A stretch of 38,666 bases of DNA from Chloroflexota bacterium (GTDB lineage: Bacteria; Chloroflexota; Ktedonobacteria; Ktedonobacterales; Ktedonobacteraceae): the NCBI GenBank assembly GCA_902810755.1, contig CADDYT010000053.1, forward strand, positions 1 to 38,666, given 5' to 3'. This document shows positions 33,584 to 38,666 of this stretch, in pieces. Under the pieces are notes generated by a model. It did no database searches, was not told the DNA's origin, and worked only from the letters and a program-made list of their open reading frames with translations. Each line of letters starts with the position of its first letter. Within the stretch, counting starts at the first letter, position 1. Both the position numbers and the translations under genes were made by a program.

Positions 33584-34401
33584 ATAGCACCATGACACGC
33601 ACGAGTACCTCGTTAAAGCCGGTGAGCCGCCCGACATTCTACTGGACTCTGGCCGATGCGCTGGTCATGGCGAAGCGCAATCTGAAACAGATTCCGCGCA
33701 TTCCCGAAGAGTTGATCTTCGCCACCATCCAGCCCATCATGTTTGTCCTGCTCTTCAGCTACGTGTTTGGCGGAGCGATTCAGGTCCATGGCATCAGCTA
33801 CGTCAATTACCTGATGGCGGGCATCTTCACGCAGACCGTCATCTTCGGCGCGACCTCAACCGGCATCGGCCTTGCCAATGATCTGCAGCGCGGCCTGGTT
33901 GACCGCTTCCGCTCACTGCCGATGGCCAAATCTGCCGTCCTCACGGGCCGTACCATCTCCGATCTCGTGCGCAACCTGTTTGTCGTGGCCGTCATGTGGA
34001 CGGTTGGCCTGCTCGTTGGCTTCCGTCCCCAGGGCAGTCTCTGGGCATGGATCGCCGCCACCGCGCTGCTCTTGCTGACCAGCTTTGCCTTCTCCTGGAT
34101 TTCCGCAACCATTGGTCTGGTGGCGCGCAGTGTGGAGGCGGCGCAATCGGCCGGCTTCATCTGGCTCTTCCCGCTGACGTTTGCCAGCAGCGCCTTCGTG
34201 CCGACGCAGAACATGCCCGCCTGGCTGCGCGCCTTCGCCGACCACCAGCCCGTTTCGCTGATCGTTAACGCCGTGCGCGGCCTCTTGCTCAACCAGCCGG
34301 ACGCTTCGACCATCTGGCAGGCCATCGCCTGGTGCCTGGGCATCCTCGCCGTCTTCATCCCCCTGGCCGTGCTGGCCTACGGTCGTCGCACCGCTCGCTA
34401 G
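33580..34401 (+). CDS. ABC-2 permease, DrrB-like
   Basis: A 273-residue membrane protein with about six transmembrane helices. The ABC-2 segments are visible: FATIQPIMFVLLFSYVFGGAI, the GLVDRFRSLPMAKS coupling loop, and TFASSAFVPTQNMPAWLRAF before the last helices. It forms the channel for the DrrA-like ATPase; ATGA overlap with that gene gives translational coupling. No resistance or biosynthesis gene is adjacent, so the substrate is unknown. A TCATGCTTCGC palindrome-type hairpin lies 16 nt after the stop. Confidence 0.92.
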   Translation: MNSTMTRTSTSLKPVSRPTFYWTLADALVMAKRNLKQIPRIPEELIFATIQPIMFVLLFSYVFGGAIQVHGISYVNYLMAGIFTQTVIFGATSTGIGLANDLQRGLVDRFRSLPMAKSAVLTGRTISDLVRNLFVVAVMWTVGLLVGFRPQGSLWAWIAATALLLLTSFAFSWISATIGLVARSVEAAQSAGFIWLFPLTFASSAFVPTQNMPAWLRAFADHQPVSLIVNAVRGLLLNQPDASTIWQAIAWCLGILAVFIPLAVLAYGRRTAR

Positions 34402-34416
34402 CTGATTGTCGCGTGC

Positions 34417-34442
34417 TGATGCTTCGCGACCGCGAAGCATCA
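34417..34442. repeat. dispersed TGATGCTTCGCG palindrome, copy 2
   Basis: Arms TGATGCTTCGCG (34417-34428) and complement (34431-34442) with a 2-nt loop, just after the permease stop. The core is shared with the elements at 27074 and 37862. Confidence 0.8.
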
Positions 34443-34647
34443 CATATTCCTGGCTGTTTTCAATGGCTCATAGCCATTTGGTCATACCCTCTCGCGCTAC
34501 CCTTGCGCTTTTTCCCTTCCAGGACATACAATAAACCCATCTGGCACCGTTTGATACATTGGAAACGGCGCAAGATGGCTTCCTGATGGGCCGTTCAGGA
34601 GACGAAGTGGTATGAATTATCCAGTAGCTTTCTGATGGAGGATACCC

Positions 34648-36216
34648 TTGAGTAAGAAGACGGGGGCATTTTGTCTGGGTATGCTGCTCGGGCTGGTACT
34701 CATTTGCTTTGTTTTCTCGCCCCTGCGCGTACTGGACTCCTCGCTTATCGGGCTGCTGGTGCTGGCCCCGCAGGAAGTGGCCAATCCCGCGCCGCAGGTC
34801 ATTCCCAGCCTGCGCGAGTGGCAGGGCGGCTACGGCTCCTTCACGCTGGATACCCATACACGCATCGCCGTCGATTCCGCCTACGCTTCACGGTTGCGGA
34901 CAACGGCCCAGGTCTTCCGCAACGACCTCTTCGCCGAAACGGGGCATGTCTTTCCTGTCACCGTGATGGATTCTCCGCAGAGCGGCGATTTCTTTCTCAC
35001 CCTGCATACTTCCGATAGCGTCATTGGCAACGAAGGCTATCTCTTTCAGGTGGGCAATGCCGTCGTCATCAGCGCGCACACCGCCACCGGCGTCTTCTAT
35101 GGCACGCGCACGGCTCTGCAAATTCTGTTGCAAGACCCCGCGAAAGCGCATATTCCCAGAGGCAGCGCCAGAGACTACCCGCAGTACGCAGAACGCGGCT
35201 TCATGCTTGATGTTGGACGCAAGTTTTTCCCCGTCAGCGTGCTGGAAGACTACGTTAAATTCATGGCGTGGTTCAAAATGAACGATTTTCACCTGCACTT
35301 CAACGACAACGCGCCCAACGGCGGAACGAACCCCGACTGGCAGCATCAATTCGCCGCCTTTCGCCTCAACAGCCCCGTCTTTCCCGGCCTCGCTGCGAAG
35401 GATGGCTCCTACACGCAGCAGAATATTCTTCAACTGGAAACCGTCGCGGCGGAATACGGCGTCACCATCACGCCGGAGATCGATATGCCTGCCCATGATC
35501 TCGCCCTCACCCAGTATCGCCCTGACCTCGCCAGCCCTGTCGGCTCAAAGGAGTTTCTCAATCTGAGCAACCCCGCCACCTACACCTTTCTCAATTCTCT
35601 CTGGAATACCTTTCTGCCCTGGTTCACTGCGAAACAGGTCGATATCGGCGCGGACGAATATATGCAATCTGATGGCGAGCAATACAGGCAATTTATTAAT
35701 ATCTATGACGACTATCTGAGGAGCAAGGGGAAAACGGTCAGAATGTGGGGGTCGCTCAGCGGCATGCCGGGCAGTATGAAAGTCAACACCGATATTGTCA
35801 TCGATGACTGGAATAATGGCTGGGCCAACCCGGTCGCTATGGTGCAGCAGGGCTACACGATTATCAACGCCAACGACAGCCTGCTCTATATCGTTCCCAA
35901 AGCTGGCTACTACCATGACTATCTGGATACGCAGACGCTTTACAATGCCTGGGAGCCAAACATCTTCAGTCTGAGTAACCCATCCCTTGACCTCGCGCCC
36001 AATAACCCGCGCCTGCTCGGCGGCATGTTCTCCGAATGGAATGATGCTGGCAGCGTCATCAGCAATGCCGATGTCTATAACCGCGTCAAGCCCGCCATGT
36101 CCACGCTCGGTCAGAAGCTGTGGAGTGCCACCACCGCCGGTATCCCCTACGCGCAATTCGCTCAGCTCGCGCAATTCATCGGTGATGCCCCCGGTACCCA
36201 CCTCGCGTCAGCCTGA
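34648..36216 (+). CDS. GH20-like hexosaminidase, secreted or anchored
   Basis: A 522-residue glycoside hydrolase. A signal or anchor helix (residues 7-40) is followed by a GH20b-like domain ending GVFYGTRTALQILLQ, then the GH20 barrel with RGFMLDVGRKFFPV, FHLHFND, TPEIDMPAHDLAL and the catalytic pair Asp336-Glu337 in DIGADEY. It likely releases N-acetylhexosamine from chitin or peptidoglycan outside the cell. The start is a TTG at 34648 with GGAGG 7 nt upstream; the next ATG would remove part of the anchor. The later barrel shows IDDWNNGWANP. Confidence 0.85.
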   Translation: MSKKTGAFCLGMLLGLVLICFVFSPLRVLDSSLIGLLVLAPQEVANPAPQVIPSLREWQGGYGSFTLDTHTRIAVDSAYASRLRTTAQVFRNDLFAETGHVFPVTVMDSPQSGDFFLTLHTSDSVIGNEGYLFQVGNAVVISAHTATGVFYGTRTALQILLQDPAKAHIPRGSARDYPQYAERGFMLDVGRKFFPVSVLEDYVKFMAWFKMNDFHLHFNDNAPNGGTNPDWQHQFAAFRLNSPVFPGLAAKDGSYTQQNILQLETVAAEYGVTITPEIDMPAHDLALTQYRPDLASPVGSKEFLNLSNPATYTFLNSLWNTFLPWFTAKQVDIGADEYMQSDGEQYRQFINIYDDYLRSKGKTVRMWGSLSGMPGSMKVNTDIVIDDWNNGWANPVAMVQQGYTIINANDSLLYIVPKAGYYHDYLDTQTLYNAWEPNIFSLSNPSLDLAPNNPRLLGGMFSEWNDAGSVISNADVYNRVKPAMSTLGQKLWSATTAGIPYAQFAQLAQFIGDAPGTHLASA

Positions 36217-36370
36217 GCGCGACAAATCTCCCCGTTATTGCCGTTCTTTCCAACGAGGACAGTTAAGAATCTTTGCGCCAGAATACTGCCTCGCTCGGCC
36301 ATCAGTATAGATCCATGTCTGATCGCCTGAGCCTCACTTGCGCGATATTTGTGGTTAGGAGATTGTAAGC

Positions 36371-37849
36371 ATGTTCATCCTCCCTCGCTCTCGCTGGTGG
36401 ATCAGTTCCGTTCTCTTGTTCATGTTCCTCCTCGGTCTGACACTCTTCTCGGTGGTTTCCGCCGCCGCTCCGACGGCCACGCTGCTCCAGGTCAGCAGCG
36501 ACCCGTATACGAACGCGACCAGCCAGCACCAGACAGAGGTTGAGCCGGATAGCTACGCTTCCGGTTCAACCATCGTTGCCGTGACGCAGGTAGGTCGTTT
36601 CAGCGATGGCGGCGCCTCCAATATCGGCTGGGCCACCTCGACCGACAACGGCGCTACCTGGCAGAGCGGCTTCCTGCCCTCAACTACACCCTACTCGACG
36701 CCGCCTGGCAACTATGACCGGCTGAGCGACCCCACTGTCGTCTATGACGCGGCCCATAAACAATGGATGATCGCATCCCTGGCCGTCTCCGCCGCCGGCA
36801 GCACACCGGTCGGAGCGGCGCTGCTGGTTAGCCTTTCCGCCGATGGCCTGACATGGAACGCCCCGGTCGTCGCCAACGCGAATGGCGGCTTCTTCGACAA
36901 AGACTGGATCGCCTGCGATAACACCGCCACCAGCCCCTACTATGGACACTGCTACCTCGAATGGGACCTCGCTTCCAGTAGCGATCTTGTGCAGATGAGT
37001 ACGTCGAGCGATGGCGGCGCGACGTGGAGCGCGGCGCAGGCCAGCGGCGACAACGCGACCGGCCTCGGCGGGCAGCCGCTTGTCCAGCCCAACGGCACCG
37101 TGATTGTTCCTTTCCTCAGCAGTTCAACCTTTTCATCATCTCTTGCCTCCTTCACCTCCACCAGTGGCGGCGCGAGCTGGAATAGCAGCGTGACCATCTC
37201 TTCAGAAAGCGATCACCAGGTCGCCAGCCTGCGCACCGAGCCGCTGCCAACGGCGGCCATGGACGCTAACGGCACCATCTACGTCATCTGGCAGGATTGC
37301 CGTTTCGAGAGCGGTTGCAGCGCCAACGATCTGGTGATGAGTACCTCGACCGATGGCAGCGCGTGGTCAGCCGTGCAGCGTATCCCGCTGGATGCCGTCG
37401 GCAGTGGCGTTGACCACTTCATCCCCGGCCTCGGCATTGACCCGACCACTTCCGGCGGCAGCGCCCACCTCGCGCTGACCTACTACTACTATCCGAACGC
37501 GAACTGCACCGCCTCAACCTGCCAGCTCGAGGTCGGCTTCGCCTCATCCCTCGACGGCGGCACCGACTGGTCGGCGACCACTGCCCTCACCACTGCGCCC
37601 ATGAATGTAACATGGCTGGCAAACACCACCGACGGCTACATGGTAGGCGACTACATCGCCACCTCATTCTCCGGCGGCAAAGCCTTCCCCGTCTTCGCCG
37701 TCGCCTCCGCCCCCACCGGCAGCCAGCTAAACGAGAGCCTTTTCACCGTCCAATCTGGCCTGCCCATCACCGGCGGCACCAGCCCGGCGGTCAGCCCCCG
37801 CGTCGTTTTCACCCAACCCACCCACACCTCACGCTACAACACACTATGA
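36371..37849 (+). CDS. secreted BNR-repeat (sialidase-like) protein
   Basis: A 492-residue protein with a signal peptide (about 1-32, ending SVVSAAAPT). The mature part has repeated Asp-box-like motifs, STDNGATW, SSDGGATW, TSGGASW, STDGSAW and SLDGGTDW, typical of the six-bladed sialidase/BNR beta-propeller. The Arg triad of true sialidases is not obvious, so it may only bind or may cut other glycans. AGGAG precedes the ATG. It follows the GH20 gene after 154 nt on the same strand. The final 20 residues are Thr/Pro-rich. Confidence 0.82.
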   Translation: MFILPRSRWWISSVLLFMFLLGLTLFSVVSAAAPTATLLQVSSDPYTNATSQHQTEVEPDSYASGSTIVAVTQVGRFSDGGASNIGWATSTDNGATWQSGFLPSTTPYSTPPGNYDRLSDPTVVYDAAHKQWMIASLAVSAAGSTPVGAALLVSLSADGLTWNAPVVANANGGFFDKDWIACDNTATSPYYGHCYLEWDLASSSDLVQMSTSSDGGATWSAAQASGDNATGLGGQPLVQPNGTVIVPFLSSSTFSSSLASFTSTSGGASWNSSVTISSESDHQVASLRTEPLPTAAMDANGTIYVIWQDCRFESGCSANDLVMSTSTDGSAWSAVQRIPLDAVGSGVDHFIPGLGIDPTTSGGSAHLALTYYYYPNANCTASTCQLEVGFASSLDGGTDWSATTALTTAPMNVTWLANTTDGYMVGDYIATSFSGGKAFPVFAVASAPTGSQLNESLFTVQSGLPITGGTSPAVSPRVVFTQPTHTSRYNTL

Positions 37850-37861
37850 TTCGCCTTCCCT

Positions 37862-37897
37862 CCATGTCATGCTTCGCGACCGCGAAGCATGACATGG
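37862..37897. repeat. dispersed CATGTCATGCTTCGCG palindrome, copy 3
   Basis: The longest copy: 17-nt arms CCATGTCATGCTTCGCG (37862-37878) and complement (37881-37897) with a 2-nt loop, 12 nt after the BNR gene stop. Confidence 0.85.
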
Positions 37898-37947
37898 CCC
37901 GGCCACTTTTTTCATGCTATGAGGAACATGTTTGTATGGGGCATGCA

Positions 37948-37978
37948 GGCCAGGGCGCAGCCTGTCTGCGCCCTGGCC
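37948..37978. repeat. perfect 13-bp hairpin
   Basis: GGCCAGGGCGCAG (37948-37960) pairs with CTGCGCCCTGGCC (37966-37978) around a 5-nt loop. No T-run follows. It lies in a 260-nt space before the 78-residue gene. Confidence 0.7.
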
Positions 37979-38109
37979 CGTGTCCTGTGTTCTGGCTCAT
38001 GCCCGCTTGCTTGACAGGAAAACGAGATGCACGGTATCGTAATAGTATGGCAGTAGTAGATCGAGAACAGTATCGAATAACCCTTGCTCGCGTATGAAAG
38101 GAAAATCTC

Positions 38110-38346
38110 ATGTCCAACGTTTTCCGCTTCCTTGCTGATGAAGAGAAACTGACGGATGAACTCTTTGCCTTTATCACCGACCCGGACGCAGATAATCGCA
38201 ATGAGCGCGCCATTATCAGCGTCCTGCACGAGGTCTTGCCGCAGATGGTTTCGGTTGCCGAATGCATGATCCTGGATGGCGTCGAAGAGCGTCACTATGT
38301 CGCTGATTATGTCCACGCCGCTCTCAATGGCGCCAGCTTCGATTAA
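38110..38346 (+). CDS. small hypothetical protein (78 aa)
   Basis: A 78-residue acidic protein starting MSNVFRFLADEEKLTDEL. It is probably helical, with a central hydrophobic stretch (ISVLHEVLPQMVSVAECMIL). The family is not recognised. AAAGGA stands 7 nt upstream of the ATG. It is a lone gene between hairpin-rich spaces. The 253 nt beyond it contain a weak hairpin (CTCTGCAT and ATGCAGAG, 38401-38424). Confidence 0.7.
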   Translation: MSNVFRFLADEEKLTDELFAFITDPDADNRNERAIISVLHEVLPQMVSVAECMILDGVEERHYVADYVHAALNGASFD

Positions 38347-38599
38347 CGACAACCGGCGCCCGGATTTCCGCTAAGCACTTATCCGAAAACCCGCTTCTGG
38401 CTCTGCATTGAGACGGATGCAGAGAAGCTTCTGGATAAGCACGAAGGGAGCAATGTCTACCCGATTGCTACCCGATCTCAACCATTCCTTCACCCCCTTT
38501 TGCTACACTGGCTGGAGAATGCCTGGAACGATTTTTTGCCTGTTTTGCGTGTAATCCAGCAGTTGACTGACTATTTTTTCCTGGTGAAAGGGGATATAG

Positions 38600-38666
38600 A
38601 TGCAAAAACAGCAGGAAACACAGCCACCGCTAGCGGAAAAATGGCTACCCTCCTTCTTTCTTTCAA
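38600..38666 (+). CDS. 5' end of a gene cut by the window edge
   Basis: An ATG at 38600 preceded by GAAAGGGG opens a frame of at least 22 codons, reading MQKQQETQPPLAEKW and then a hydrophobic stretch LPSFFLS. This looks like a polar leader before a first membrane helix, for example a transporter, but too little is present to name it. Confidence 0.45.
   Translation, partial: MQKQQETQPPLAEKWLPSFFLS

Noticed and set aside
37912..38352. A 146-codon minus-strand open frame at the 38 kb gene
   Set aside because: It is antisense to the 78-residue gene, which has a good ribosome site, and has no domain.

Overview
This 38.7 kb window is chromosomal DNA of a moderately GC-rich bacterium, most likely a Chloroflexota member of the Ktedonobacteria type. 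That placement is an inference. It rests on the mix of genes (a helix-turn-helix plus GNAT regulator, KGG stress protein, DrrAB-like transporter, haem dioxygenase, secreted BNR-repeat and GH20 proteins) and on dispersed intergenic hairpins containing TCAT(G/T)CTGAGTGAAGC or TCATGCTTCGCG. No rRNA, tRNA, CRISPR array, intact transposase or phage gene was seen.

Region 1 (1-7.1 kb) is a patchwork of accessory genes: an alpha/beta hydrolase; a two-gene ATPase plus TOPRIM-like DUF4276 pair that looks like a defence module; YraN; a zinc-ribbon protein; two overlapping small orphan genes; a divergent HTH-GNAT regulator; a truncated flavin-oxidoreductase remnant fused by an ATGA overlap to cutA; and a VapBC toxin-antitoxin pair. 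Two long perfect inverted repeats (30 and 31 bp arms) sit at gene 3' ends. The space between the orphan pair and the regulator holds two arrays of CAAG-like motifs at exact 8-bp spacing, each followed by TATAAT.

Region 2 (7.2-15.5 kb) is core metabolism. The tRNA t6A operon tsaE-tsaB-rimI-tsaD runs into a ROK sugar kinase and a GNAT acetyltransferase. Facing it on the minus strand are a ThiF/MoeB-like E1 enzyme, metG and a truncated TIM-barrel sugar isomerase.

Region 3 (15.6-26.9 kb) holds a phytoene-desaturase-like FAD oxidoreductase; a saccharopine-dehydrogenase-like gene with a putrescine-type aminotransferase; a second alpha/beta hydrolase; a kinase stump; a coupled trio of GT2 glycosyltransferase, DUF2064 transferase and radical SAM/SPASM enzyme; and, convergent to it, murJ followed by a proline-iminopeptidase-like hydrolase. 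The trio is the best candidate for an uncharacterised biosynthetic pathway.

Region 4 (26.7-38.7 kb) holds envelope and secreted functions: a small membrane protein, a DmpA-like self-cleaving peptidase, a membrane-anchored M23 peptidase, a KGG protein, a membrane-anchored haem enzyme with alpha-dioxygenase hallmarks, a DrrAB-like exporter, a GH20 hexosaminidase-like protein, a BNR/sialidase-like protein, a small orphan gene, and the start of a further gene cut by the window edge. Three truncated genes (5.7, 12.3 and 21.4 kb) show continuing gene loss.
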